A DNA stretch of 64,000 nucleotides from an uncultured Arachnia sp. (GCA_947499145.1 CANMNB010000017.1:1-64000); one strand, 5' to 3'. Numbered from the stretch's first letter, positions 10,568 to 20,381 are shown. Notes: generated by a model not told the origin, from the letters alone. Numbers and translations are program-made.

Positions 10568-11062
10568 TCAGCCCTGGAAGTCCTCGGGGTCGACGTGCTC
10601 AAGGAACTCGCTGAACGCGGCCACCTCGGCGTCCTCGTCCACCTCAGGTTCCCGCTCGTCCGGGATTCCTGCCCTTTCGAGCACCTCATCGTCGACCCAG
10701 ATCACCGAGCCAGTCCGCAGGGCCAGCCCGATGGCGTCGGAAGGCCGCGCATCGAGGACCTGCTCGCTGCCCGACGTGGACAGCGTGATCTCGGCGTAGA
10801 ACGTGCCGTCCTCGATGCGCGTCACTGCGATCCGCTCCACATCCGCGCCCACGGCATCGATGAGTCGCCGCATGAGGTCGAGGGTGAGTGGCCGAGGGGG
10901 AGGGTTGTCGCTCAGGGCCGCGAGGATCGCGGCGGCCTCCAAGCCGCCGATCCAGATCGGCAGCATGCGTCCTTGGCCCGTCTCCTCGTCGAGCGGCTTG
11001 AGGATCACCACCGGTTGCTGCTTCACATCCAGGGCGAGCCCGGCGATTCGGACGGGGATCAT
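10568..11062 (-). CDS. Bifunctional nuclease (BFN/DUF151) domain protein
   Basis: 164 residues from ATG 11060-11062, with GGAGGTGGAG upstream. The DUF151/BFN core is clear: LPIWIGGLEAAAI, RPLTLDLMRRLID and ARPSDAIGLALRT (the invariant SDAI stretch), followed by an acidic tail. The family shows nuclease activity in some members and is widely conserved in actinobacteria. The frame upstream to 11632 overlaps the divergent glycosylase and is not coding. Confidence 0.9.
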   Translation of the reverse strand: MIPVRIAGLALDVKQQPVVILKPLDEETGQGRMLPIWIGGLEAAAILAALSDNPPPRPLTLDLMRRLIDAVGADVERIAVTRIEDGTFYAEITLSTSGSEQVLDARPSDAIGLALRTGSVIWVDDEVLERAGIPDEREPEVDEDAEVAAFSEFLEHVDPEDFQG

Positions 11063-11170
11063 GCGCTCCACCTCCCGGTCGGGCCCGACGGGTGCCGGGC
11101 CGCGTTCGTGGTGCCTCCCATCGTAGGTTGCCCGCCGACCGCAGCCGCGCGCGTCGGGCATGCTGGGGCC

Positions 11171-11608
11171 ATGCGCCTCTGGAGCCTGCACCCCAGCCTG
11201 CTGGACCGCGCCGCCCTGGTGTCGTGCTGGCGGGAGGGTCTGCTGGCGCAGGCGGTACTGTCGGGCCGCACCAAGGGCTACCTCAACCACCCGCAGTTGG
11301 AGCGGTTCCGCGCCTGCCCCGACCCGGTCGTGGCTGTTGTAACCTTCCTCGCGGCCATCCAGGAGGAGGCGGCGCGACGCGGCTATCGCTTCGATAGGAG
11401 CCGCCTGGCGACGACGCCGGAAGCGCAACTTCGGATCACGGTCACCAGTCGCCAACTGGATCTGGAGCTGGAACACCTTCGGGCCAAGGTGCGACTGCGG
11501 GCGCCGGAGTGGGAGGCCAGGCTCAGAGAGGCTCGTCCCCACCCGATGCTGCAGGTTGTCGACGGACCGGTGGAGCCGTGGGAGCGTCAGGAGCGTGCAG
11601 AGTCCTGA
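11171..11608 (+). CDS. Pyrimidine-dimer DNA glycosylase/endonuclease V family protein
   Basis: 145 residues beginning MRLWSLHPSLLDRAALVSCWREGLL (first 20: MRLWSLHPSLLDRAALVSCW), the diagnostic N-terminus of the Pyr_excise family, with GRTKGYLNHPQLERF following. T4 endonuclease V, the family prototype, excises cyclobutane pyrimidine dimers by an N-terminal-amine glycosylase/AP-lyase reaction. Actinobacterial members are annotated by homology only. It diverges from the BFN gene and its 3' end overlaps the small Cys-rich gene by 22 bp. Confidence 0.82.
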   Translation: MRLWSLHPSLLDRAALVSCWREGLLAQAVLSGRTKGYLNHPQLERFRACPDPVVAVVTFLAAIQEEAARRGYRFDRSRLATTPEAQLRITVTSRQLDLELEHLRAKVRLRAPEWEARLREARPHPMLQVVDGPVEPWERQERAES

Positions 11609-11778
11609 AGCTCGCGACGGTTCCTGACCCACTCGTCGCGCAGTTCCTTGTCATCCATCACGAGGTACACCAGACCGCAGTCCTGGGGGCCGGTCACGTT
11701 CACTTGGCACAGGGTGCAGGGGTCCCCCGGGCGGAGTGGGCACTTGGCGTCGGGGCGACGACGCTTCGTAGTAGACAC
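11587..11778 (-). CDS. Small four-cysteine protein (DUF6767-like)
   Basis: About 63 residues from GTG 11776-11778 (VSTTKRRRPDAK); GTG 11784 is an alternative. Four cysteines in CPLRPGDPCTLCQVNVTGPQ and QDCGLVYLVMDD suggest a small zinc- or metal-binding knuckle. The C-terminal helix KELRDEWVRNRRELQDSARS ends the protein. I recognise it as a conserved actinobacterial hypothetical family; function unknown. Overlaps the convergent glycosylase gene at the 3' end. Confidence 0.6.
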   Translation of the reverse strand: MSTTKRRRPDAKCPLRPGDPCTLCQVNVTGPQDCGLVYLVMDDKELRDEWVRNRRELQDSARS

Positions 11779-11809
11779 GTCCACCAGTATGCGTCGCCGC
11801 CCCCGGAAA

Positions 11810-12958
11810 TCAGAACCGCAGGATCGCCGCCACCTCGCCGTCGGCGACGATGTCGCGTGACGTCGCGTGCACCTGGCCGCCGTAGGCCAGGGTGTCGGCG
11901 GCAGCCTTGTCCACCTGCTCGCAGACGACGAAGCGCTCGTCCTTCCCGAGCCGTGCCACAGCGGCCTCGCCACCATCGGTGACCCGCTCCCAGCACCAGG
12001 GGTCGGATTTCATGAACAGCGTGTCCACCCGACCCTGCTCGGCCACTTGGCTGATCGCGGCGAGGTCGCTGGAGACCTGGCCGGTGCCGTGGAGTTGCTG
12101 GAACCGCTCGATGAGTTGCTGGCGGTCCTCACGCAGCCGCTCCTCGACAATGGGCCAAGCCAGATCGTGGAGCTGCTCGACGGACAGGTCGTCGGGGTTG
12201 CGGTGCACCGCCCGGTCGAGCGTGTGGCCGTACTTGTCGACCTGCCGGTAGGCGGAGACGTTCTGCTCCAAACCGACCAGCACGAGCGGGGCGGTCTGGT
12301 CGTGGAGCACGTCAACCAGACCGTCAGCGACGTCCCGGAAGAACTTCCGCAGGTCGGAGTCCTTCGTGTCCTCGCCGGCGCCGTGCCCGTAGAACACCGC
12401 GCGGCCACCCCGACCGGTGCTCATCGGGCGGGCGATCTGGTTTGGGCGGCCCTCTGGGATCTCCAGGACGTCCTCGAGGGCGGTCGGCACGTCGTCGAGC
12501 TCGATCTGACGGACGGTGTGGCGGCTGCCGTCCATCAGCCGCACCTGCGACTGGCTGACAGCCAGTAGCAGGAAGTGCTCGTCACCCGAGAGGAGGCGCA
12601 TCAGGGGCCCGGTGACGAAGTGGTCGCCGACGGTGGCGAGCTTCGGGAGGGAGGCGGGGATGCGGTAGGTCTGGTGCCAACCCGGGCGCAGGAACATGGC
12701 CAACCCGTCGGCCATGTACTGCCAGGCCATGGCATCGTTCTGGAGCTCCCGGGCGGGCGCGAGCAGCGCCTCGACCTCGGTGCGGCGCATGTCCTCGAGC
12801 AGGATCGCCTCCACCTCGCCGACGAGGTTCTTCCACTCCAGCTGGTCGGCCTGCACCCCGTCACCGAAGCGATGGGTGGGGATGAACAGCGAGACGTGGG
12901 TGCCCTCGGCCTCGGAGGTTGCGAGTGCCTGGACGTCCGTGCGATTGATCAGGTCCAT
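11810..12958 (-). CDS. Bacterial eRF1-like (baeRF family 3) protein
   Basis: 382 residues. ATG 12956-12958 is preferred because AAGGAGG lies 5 nt upstream; the TTG three bases earlier is too close. The fold order of baeRF3 proteins is visible: an N-terminal module (LINRTDVQALAT, FIPTHRFGDGVQADQLEWKNL), a central RNase-H-like module and a C-terminal eL30-like module ending GEVAAILRF. The family is a bacterial relative of archaeo-eukaryotic release factor/Pelota domains and is suspected to act on ribosomes; function is not established. A GGQ triplet near the C-terminus (AYGGQVHA) lies in the wrong domain to be the peptidyl-hydrolase loop. Confidence 0.78.
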   Translation of the reverse strand: MDLINRTDVQALATSEAEGTHVSLFIPTHRFGDGVQADQLEWKNLVGEVEAILLEDMRRTEVEALLAPARELQNDAMAWQYMADGLAMFLRPGWHQTYRIPASLPKLATVGDHFVTGPLMRLLSGDEHFLLLAVSQSQVRLMDGSRHTVRQIELDDVPTALEDVLEIPEGRPNQIARPMSTGRGGRAVFYGHGAGEDTKDSDLRKFFRDVADGLVDVLHDQTAPLVLVGLEQNVSAYRQVDKYGHTLDRAVHRNPDDLSVEQLHDLAWPIVEERLREDRQQLIERFQQLHGTGQVSSDLAAISQVAEQGRVDTLFMKSDPWCWERVTDGGEAAVARLGKDERFVVCEQVDKAAADTLAYGGQVHATSRDIVADGEVAAILRF

Positions 12959-13020
12959 CAAGTCCTCCTTGTTGGTAGGACACTCCAGCCTATGCCGCCG
13001 GAAGATCAGCAGAACCCGAA

Positions 13021-14049
13021 TCAGGCGAGGGCTGAGCGCGTGGATTCACGCCACGCCACGCGCATCACCGTCGGCCCCGCAGGCGGCGTCTCCTGCCCCT
13101 TCACGACGGCGAGCCAACGAGCCAGAGCACGGCGTCCCAACTCCTCGTGGTCGATGACGACGCTCGTCAACGACGGCGAGAGCCACGCGGCGATCGGGGG
13201 CGAGTCAAAGCCGGTCACGCTGAGGTCGTCGGGGACGCGCCAGCCCTGCGAGGCGGCCCCACGGATCGCTGCGGCGGCCAACGTGTCGTTCGCGGTGACG
13301 ATCGCGTCCGGCTTCGCGGAGCGTGGGAGGCCTGCGACGGCGTCGCGGGCGCGTTCAGCGCTCCAGCCGCACTCGACGACCTCGCCGCTGACGCCCAGGG
13401 CGGCTGCCGCCCCGACGAAGGCATCGCGGCGTCGTCGGGCGGACTCATGGGTGAAGGAGCCAGCCAAGTGGAGGAACCGGTGGTGCCCCCACTCGACGAG
13501 ACGTCCCATCATCTCCTCGATCGGCGAGCCGTCCGCCAAGGGGCCCACGCCGTGCATCTCATCGTCGTAGAGCTCGTACTCGACGATCCGTCTCCCCGGC
13601 GAGGCGGCTATCCGCAGGGGAGTCAGGGACAGGATCCCCTCGAACAGCCCTGACTCCAGCAGGTCGAGCGCACGGCTCGCACGATCCTCGGGGGAACCCG
13701 ACAGGGTCAGGGTGTCGACGGCGTAGCCGGCCTCCCGGGCGCCCACGGTGATGCCGGCCATCACCTCCACCACGCTGTGCGCAGGGCCGGCCGGCAGCAG
13801 GACTGCCAGCTGGCCCGTGCGGGCCGTTCGCATGGCCCGCGCCGCCAGGTTCGGCCGGTAGTCCAGCGCGACGACGGCCTGCCGGATCCGCTCCCGGATC
13901 TCCTCCCGGACCCCTTCGCCGGAGTGGCGGAGGTAACGGGAGACCGTCTGGTGTGAGACCCCGGCGTGCCGGGCGACGTCACGGATCGTCGCCCGTCGCA
14001 GGCCACCCCGGGGTGATCCGGCGTCGGCGTCGAAGGTCATGGACACCAT
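13021..14049 (-). CDS. LacI-family transcriptional repressor
   Basis: 342 residues from ATG 14047-14049 (ATG 14040 is possible). The HTH is at about 19-45: RATIRDVARHAGVSHQTVSRYL, the LacI signature, with hinge YRPNLAARAMRTART. A periplasmic-binding-like effector domain follows. It diverges from the oxidoreductase/GH115 genes and a perfect 12-bp palindrome lies in the shared promoter, so it very likely represses both directions and is induced by a sugar, probably a (methyl)glucuronoxylan fragment given the GH115 (inference). Confidence 0.93.
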   Translation of the reverse strand: MVSMTFDADAGSPRGGLRRATIRDVARHAGVSHQTVSRYLRHSGEGVREEIRERIRQAVVALDYRPNLAARAMRTARTGQLAVLLPAGPAHSVVEVMAGITVGAREAGYAVDTLTLSGSPEDRASRALDLLESGLFEGILSLTPLRIAASPGRRIVEYELYDDEMHGVGPLADGSPIEEMMGRLVEWGHHRFLHLAGSFTHESARRRRDAFVGAAAALGVSGEVVECGWSAERARDAVAGLPRSAKPDAIVTANDTLAAAAIRGAASQGWRVPDDLSVTGFDSPPIAAWLSPSLTSVVIDHEELGRRALARWLAVVKGQETPPAGPTVMRVAWRESTRSALA

Positions 14050-14050
14050 C

Positions 14051-14080
14051 TTGACACACAGAGTGAACGTTCACTATGTT
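14051..14080 (+). promoter_or_regulatory. Promoter with LacI-type operator between -35 and -10
   Basis: TTGACA (14051-14056) and TATGTT (14075-14080) are separated by 18 bp, and that spacer holds the perfect palindrome GTGAACGTTCAC (14063-14074). A repressor bound here would block RNA polymerase directly. The site sits 76 bp upstream of the oxidoreductase start and adjoins the LacI gene start, so autoregulation is likely. Confidence 0.75.
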
Positions 14081-14150
14081 CGTGGCGATCCCACGACGAC
14101 CGTGGACGCATCGCCAGCCTGAGCCCTCGCCGCGCACCCAGAAGGACACG

Positions 14151-15617
14151 ATGAGCACCCTGGACCAGAACCCCACAGCACCCCGTCCCGCCTCGTCGGC
14201 CTCCGCGCTGGGCGATCCCGACGTCGTGCCCACCTACGCGCCCGTCCCCGAGGGGCGAGCCAGGCGTCGTTACGCCGTCGTCGGCACGGGCCACCGAGCC
14301 GGCATGTACGTGGGCGCGATCACCGGTGACCACGCCGACGTCGCCGAGCTGGTCGCCTGGTGCGACACCAACCCCGGCCGGATGTCCGTGTACGACGCCG
14401 AGGCCGGGGAGGCCCTGGGTCTGGGGGGCCCCGTCGGGCTGCCGCAGTACGGGCCCGACGACCTGGAGCGCATGATCGCCGAGCAGCGCGTGGACCGCGT
14501 GGTGGTCACCACCCCCGACCACAGCCACGCGGCGCTCGTCTCCCGTGCCCTGCGCGCCGGGGCCGACGTCGTCGTCGAGAAGCCGCTGGCCACCACCGCG
14601 GAGGGCTGCCGCACAATCGTCGAGGCGGCCGAGGAGACCGGCCGTGAGGTGGTGATGACGTTCAACTACCGCTACGCCCCGCGCAACTCCTCCCTCCGAC
14701 AGGTGATCCAGTCCGGCGCCATCGGCACTCCCACCAGCGTCCACTTCGAGTGGGTGCTGGACACGGTCCACGGCGCCGACTACTTCCGCCGCTGGCACAG
14801 GGAGAAGGAGAACTCCGGCACCCTTCTCATCCACAAGGCCTCCCACCACTTCGACCTGGTCAACTGGTGGCTCGACGACGTCCCCGCCCGCGTGTTCGCC
14901 TCCGCCGGTCTGCAGTTCTACGGCGCAGCCAACGCCGAGTCGCGGGGGATGGGCGAGCGTCCCGCGCGCGGCACCGGGTCTACCGGGGACCCGTGGTGCC
15001 TCGACCTCACGCGCGACCCACGTCTCAAGGCCCTCTACCTCGATTCCGAGCACCACGACGGCTACCTGCGCGACCAGGACGTCTTCGCACCCGGCATCAC
15101 GATCGCCGACAACATGTCGCTGCTCGTCGACTACCGCAGCGGGGTCAGGATGTCGTACTCCCTGAACGCGCACTCGCCGTGGGAGGGCTACACCGTCTAC
15201 GTCAACGGCACCAAGGGCCGAGCCGAGCTCACGGTCGTGGAGCGAGGTGCGGTGGTCGTCGGCAAGGATGGAGAGGTGGTCCTCGACGCCTCGGCCATCG
15301 AGCAGGAGGCCGGCACCACCTCCACCCGGCCCGAGGGCCAGCGTCTCGTGGTGCAGCGCCACTGGGAGCAGGCCGAGGACTGGACCATCCCCGCCGGCAT
15401 CGGCGGCCACGGCGGCGGCGACGCCATCCTGCTGATGGACGTCTTCCGGGGCGACCTGCGAACCAGCGAGGACCCGCTGCAGCGGGCCGCGAGCTACCTC
15501 GACGGCGTCCGCGCGGTCGCCGTCGGCATCGCTGCCAACCAGTCCCTGGAGACGGGACAGCCGGTGATCGTCAACGATCTCGACCTCGGGATCGACCTGG
15601 CCCAGTCCCACAACTGA
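14151..15617 (+). CDS. Gfo/Idh/MocA-family NAD(P)-dependent oxidoreductase
   Basis: 488 residues from ATG 14151 (AGAAGGA upstream). An N-terminal Rossmann domain carries RRYAVVGTGHRAG (about 39-51) and the family-defining EKP at 143-145 (VVVEKPLATT); the C-terminal alpha/beta domain has the substrate-site HKASHHFDLVNWWL histidines. Members oxidise or reduce sugars and cyclitols. It is 22 bp upstream of the GH115 gene in the same direction, so a role in glucuronate or xylan-derived sugar processing is inferred. Confidence 0.88.
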   Translation: MSTLDQNPTAPRPASSASALGDPDVVPTYAPVPEGRARRRYAVVGTGHRAGMYVGAITGDHADVAELVAWCDTNPGRMSVYDAEAGEALGLGGPVGLPQYGPDDLERMIAEQRVDRVVVTTPDHSHAALVSRALRAGADVVVEKPLATTAEGCRTIVEAAEETGREVVMTFNYRYAPRNSSLRQVIQSGAIGTPTSVHFEWVLDTVHGADYFRRWHREKENSGTLLIHKASHHFDLVNWWLDDVPARVFASAGLQFYGAANAESRGMGERPARGTGSTGDPWCLDLTRDPRLKALYLDSEHHDGYLRDQDVFAPGITIADNMSLLVDYRSGVRMSYSLNAHSPWEGYTVYVNGTKGRAELTVVERGAVVVGKDGEVVLDASAIEQEAGTTSTRPEGQRLVVQRHWEQAEDWTIPAGIGGHGGGDAILLMDVFRGDLRTSEDPLQRAASYLDGVRAVAVGIAANQSLETGQPVIVNDLDLGIDLAQSHN

Positions 15618-15639
15618 CCAACCAGTCCAGGAGGCACAG

Positions 15640-18600
15640 GTGTCCCCCCAGCTCGAGCTCCTGTCCGACCCGGTCGGCGTCGTCGTCGCCCGGCGCGGCG
15701 AGTCTGTCGCCGTCCACGTGGACGAGGGCGAGTCCGTGGCGGTGCGAATCGCCGTCGACAACTTCGTGGCCGACCTCGCCGACGCCGTCGGAGCACAGGC
15801 GTCGCTGTCGTCGGACGTGTCCGGCGCGGCATCGTCGTGGGTACCGTCGGCGTCTCAGCGGCGATCGACCGGGCCGTGGCCGACGGGCGGTTGGACCTCG
15901 CGCCCATCACCGACACGGAGGGCCCCCTGCGCTGGGAGGGGTTCGTCATCGCCCTGGTCGACGGCGTGCTTCACCTGGCCGGTGCCGATCGTCGCGGCAC
16001 CGTCTACGCGGTGTACCGACTGGCGGAGGCCATGGGCGTCTCGCCGTGGCGCTGGTGGGCCGACGTGCCCGTCCGCACCCGCGACCACCTCACGGTCGCC
16101 ACGGACGCCGTGGCCGCGGACTGGCCGACGGTGCGGTACCGGGGGGTGTTCCTCAACGACGAGGAGGAGCTGGACGACTGGGCGCGCACCCACACCGACG
16201 ACGACACCATCGGCCCCGAGACCTACGCGCGGGTGGCCGAGCTCATCCTGCGTCTCGGCGGCAACTACCTGTGGCCCGCCATGCACGTCAACGCGTTCAA
16301 CCACGACCCGGACAACGGGCGGGTCGTCGACGAGCTGGGCGTCGTCGTGGGCACCAGCCACTGCGACATGCTGCTGCGCAGCAACGAACACGAGTTCCGG
16401 CCCTGGGCCGCTGCCCAGGACGAGCCGGTGGAGTACGACTACTCCCTGCCCGGCCGCAACCGGGAGTTGCTGCAGGAGTACTGGCGCGGCAGCGTCGCCC
16501 AGAACCGGGACTACGAGGTCACCTGGACCGTCGGCATGCGCGGCATCCACGACTACGGCTTCTCCACCCGCGCCATCGACGCCGACGACTCCCTCTCGCA
16601 CGTGGCCAAGCAGCAGGCCAAGGTGGACCTCCTCGCCCGGGTCATCCGCGACCAGCGCGAGCTGCTCCGGGAGGGCCTGGGCTGCGAGCCCTCGGAGGTG
16701 CCGCAGCTGTTCGTGCCCTACAAGGAGGTCCTGGGCCTCTACGACGCGGGACTGCCGGTCCCCGACGACGTCACGATCATGTGGGCCAACGACAACTTCG
16801 GCCACATCCGGCGGCTGCCCTCCGACGCCGAACGCGAGCGCGCGGGGGGACACGGCCTGTACTACCACGCCTCCTACTGGTCGAGCCTCACGACGAGCTA
16901 CCTCGCCACGTCCTCCACCCCGCTCGCCCTCATGAAGTCCGAGCTCCGGCGTGCGTGGGAGGGCGGGATCCAGCGTCTGTGGGTCCTGAACATCGGCGGC
17001 ATCAAGCCGCTGGAGCACGAGATGACCTTCTTCCTCCGCACCGCCTGGGATGCGGGGCGGGAGCAGGCGCCCGAGGCCGACGAGTTCACGGCGGCATGGC
17101 TGGACGCCCAGTTCAGCGGTGGCATCGGCGAGTGGGTGACCGCACTGCATGCGGAGTACTCCGCGATCAACCAGCAGCGCAAGATCGAGCACCTCACGAC
17201 GGGGGTGTTCGACGCCGTGGTCGACGGCGACGAGGCGGGTCGTCGCCTGGAACGGCTCCGCCGGATCTCCGATGAGCTTGAGGAGGTGCGACGCGGCCTG
17301 CCCGAGGCCGAGCGCGACGCGTTCCTGCAACTCGTCGCAGTGAAGGTCCACACCGCCTGGCTGGTCAACGGCCAGTACGCCCACGCCGACCGCAGCCGAC
17401 TCGCCCACGAGCAGGGCAAGGCTGCCGCCGCCGACCACCACCTCGCGATCTCGCGGGCGTACGAGGCCGCCAAGCGGGCACTGTTCCACCACTACAACCA
17501 CGTCATGTCGGACGGCAAGTGGTCGCGGGTCTTCACCCCCGACGAGTTCCCACCGCCTGTCCTGCCGCAGCATGCCGCTGCCCAGCCGGCCCTCACGATC
17601 GGCGATCCCGGCCTGCTGGTCGTGGCATGGGGCGAGGAGGCACCGTCGACGACGCCGCGCCTGCACTTCGACCCCTTCGGCCTGCCCGAGAAGTGGATCG
17701 AGGTGGCCACCAGCGGCCAACCGCTCGACTTCGCCGTGACGGCCGACGACTGGCTCCATGTCGCCGCCACCTCCGGGACGGTGGCCACCGAGCAGCGCAT
17801 CGCCGTGCGCATCTGGGACTGGGAACGCGCCGCCGACGGCGCCATCGTCGTCACGAGCCCCACCACCGGGGAGCGGGTGAGCGTCGCAGTCTCGGTTGGT
17901 CGGCCGCCAGAGCTGGTCGACGGGTTCGACGGCGTGGTCGAGGCCGACGGGCACGTCACGATCGACCCGGCCAGCCCCACCGAGCTCACCGACGGCGCAG
18001 GGTCCCGGTGGGTCCCGGTCCCGGGGCTGGGACGCTACGGCAACGCGGCGCTCCAGGTCCGACCCGCCGCAGCGGACGTCGGCGCCGGTCCTGCCGGGGC
18101 CGAATATCGGTTCCACCTGACCACTCCTGGGGCCCACCTGCTGGAGGTCCACCGCCTCCCGACACTCGACTCCACCGGGCGGATCCGGGTGGGCATCGGC
18201 GTCGACGACCGACCGACGCAGGTCCTGGAGTCGCCCACCACGGACGAGCACCGCGGCGTCTGGAACCAGGCCATCCAGGACAACGGCGAGAAGCTGCGGC
18301 TCCACCTGCCCTACCTCGAGGCCGGACCGCACACCCTGCGTCTCGAGGCGATGGACGACAACGTCACGCTGTCCAAGCTCGTGCTGTTCACGACGGCGCG
18401 CCGGGGCTCCAACCTGGGTCCCCAGCTCAGCTCACGCCTGGGGTGGTCGCCGCTGGCGCAACCCGATCCGGACCCGCTGGCGGTCACCCCGGACTCGCTC
18501 GCCGACTGGGTCGCCGACGCCTTCGGCATGAGCATCGACGAACTCTCGCCCCCCGAGCAGCAGTACCAGGGACCGGCGTACTGGACGGACAACGCCCGGT

Positions 18601-19235
18601 ACGTCCCGAGCCTCGTGGCACCACAGCCGCCGGGGCAGCCGCGGTTCGTCCCGGCGTCCGATGGGTCGAAGGATGTCCTGGCGCAGCTCGGGACCGGCAT
18701 CGTCCTGGAGTCGCACGGAGTCGTTGCGTTCGAGGCCGAGAACTGTCTGGCCGAGGAGGCCTGTTCCTGGACCACGCCGGACCTCGATGGCCACCGCTGG
18801 ACCCACACCCAGGCGGAGACCGACGGCCGAACCGGTCTCGCCATGCACGTGCTGCCCCGAGGTCTGGTCTGGCGGACCCCCGGGGAGGCGCCTGCGTTGC
18901 ACCAGCGGATCCGCGTCGACGGCGGCCGCTACCGGGTGTGGCTGCTGCTCAAGGCCGACGACCACCACGATGACACCGTGCTCGTCGCCGTCGACGGCCA
19001 CGTCCAGCACCCCGACGAGCAGTTCTGTGGCGGCCAGATCGCCACCTACGGGACTCGGGAGCTCTGGATGTGGGTGGCGCTCTCGGAGGTGGAGATCGAG
19101 GGGGGTGACCACACGTTCTCGATCGTCGCCGCCAAGTCCGGCCTCCGCGTCGACAGGGTCTACCTGGCGACCGGCGACGAGTTCCCCCCGGTCGACGCGG
19201 ACTGGGAGCGCAGCCCACGCGACGCCACCTCCTAG
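15640..19235 (+). pseudogene. GH115 (xylan alpha-1,2-glucuronidase family) with a frameshift near codon 63
   Basis: The protein starts at GTG 15640 (MSPQLELLSDPVGVVVARRG) and reads on to about SDVSGA in one frame; from about 15828 the family sequence continues in another frame (GIVVGTVGVSAAIDRAV) and then stays open to 19235. One missing base near 15829-15831 explains it. GH115 landmarks follow: ADRRGTVYAVYRLAEAMGVS, PWRWWADVPV, GNYLWPAMHVNAFNHDPDN, WTVGMRGIHDYGF and NIGGIKPLEHEMTFFL, then a long C-terminal beta-rich region. Restored length is about 1195 residues. GH115 enzymes remove (4-O-methyl)glucuronic acid from xylan. No signal peptide is visible, implying cytoplasmic action on imported oligosaccharides. 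An internal GTG at 15837 would omit the N-terminal domain. Confidence 0.8.
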
Positions 19236-19271
19236 CGGAAACCCGCGCGCCCGGGCGTAGGATGCCGGTTC

Positions 19272-20332
19272 ATGCGCTGGACTCGCTGGCTGCGCCACCC
19301 GACGCGGGTGGTGCCGCTGGTCTACGTGCTGGGGATCGCCGTCGGCACGGCACTGTTGTGGCACCCGGCTGCCACTGCCGCGGGGACGTCAGCGCCCTTC
19401 ATCCACGCCGCCTTCACGGCTGTCTCGGCGGTCTGCATCACTGGTCTGGTGACGGTCGACACCGCCACTTCTGGAGCCCGTTCGGGCAGTTCGTCATCAT
19501 GCTGCTGATCCAGGTCGGCGGTTTCGGGATCGTGACCCTGGCCAGCCTGTTGACCATGGTCGCCACCGGCCGCATCTCGCTTCGTGGGTCGATGCTCGTG
19601 GGCCAGGAGATCCGGCGTCGCAACGTCGGCGACATCCTCCGCGTCCCGAAGCTCATCGCCCTCGTGATGCTGGTGGGCGAGGCGATCACGGCGATCGTGT
19701 TGACCCTCGGTTTCCGCGCACACACCGATGGCTGGGGGCAGGCGAGTTGGTACGGCACCTTTCACGCAGTCTCGGCCTTCAACAATGCCGGCTTCGCCCT
19801 GTTCAGCGACAACCTGATCGGCTTCGCCTCCGACCCGGCCATCATCATCCCCATTTGTGTCGCCGTCGTGGTCGGTGGCCTCGGGTTCCCCGTCGTCCTC
19901 GAGGTCGGGCGTCGGCTCTCCCGGCGTGGCTCAGGCCACCACTGGAGTGTCCACACGCGGCTCACGCTGCTGGGGACGCTGTGGCTGCTCCTCGGGGCTG
20001 CCGCGGTCTTCGGGGTGGCGGAGTGGAACAACCCCAACACCCTGGGTGGTCTGCCCCGGCAGGAACGGGCGCTCGGCATCCTGTCGGGTGCCGTCTTCCC
20101 TCGTACGGCCGGATTCAACGCAATCGACTATGCGGACGCGAGCGACGCCACCGTTGGCCTCTACTACGGGCTGATGTTCATCGGCGGCGGGTCTGCAGGC
20201 ACGGCCGGCGGCATCAAGCGGCCAGGGCAGGACTTCATCTACGCCGTCCCGGAGTCCCGCGTCGAACCTGGGGACGAGCTCATCATCTCCGGCCGCGTCA
20301 ACCACGTCGACGCGTTCTGCCGCCTCAAGTGA
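19272..20332 (+). pseudogene. Remnant of a ktrB-ktrA potassium uptake locus: frameshifted KtrB joined to the tail of KtrA
   Basis: Translation begins at ATG 19272 (RWTRWLRHPTRVVPLVYVLG) and reads through the first pore motif VCITGL, then changes frame near 19468, where one base appears lost before FWSPFGQFVIML. The second frame carries pore motifs SAFNNAGF, FPRTAGFN and GGSAGTAGGIK. Directly after GGIK the frame becomes RPGQDFIYAVPESRVEPGDE and IISGRVNHVDAFCRLK, the end of a TrkA_C domain. The last KtrB helices and nearly all of KtrA (its RCK NAD-binding domain) are therefore deleted, joining in frame at about 20220. A functional transporter is not expected. Confidence 0.85.
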
Positions 20333-20336
20333 CGCG

Positions 20337-20370
20337 AACGGGGCGCCCCGCTCGCGCGAGACGCCCCGTT
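20337..20370. terminator. Bidirectional stem-loop between convergent genes
   Basis: AACGGGGCG (20337-20345) pairs perfectly with CGCCCCGTT (20362-20370). It lies between the stop of the Ktr remnant (20332) and the end of the minus-strand reductase (20382). No long T tract follows in either direction, common for high-GC terminators. Confidence 0.6.
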
Positions 20371-20381
20371 CAGTGGTTGGG

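Noticed and set aside
11810-12958. GGQ tripeptide as a peptide-release motif in the baeRF protein
   Set aside because: It falls in the C-terminal eL30-like region, not in the central loop where release factors carry GGQ.
14750-17275. Very long open frame (over 800 codons) overlapping the oxidoreductase and GH115 genes
   Set aside because: Arg/Pro/Gly/Ala-rich translation with no motif; it is a shadow of the true frames in high-GC DNA.
15855-18332. Minus-strand frame of about 825 codons inside GH115
   Set aside because: Antisense shadow; GH115 motifs are on the plus strand and the minus translation shows none.
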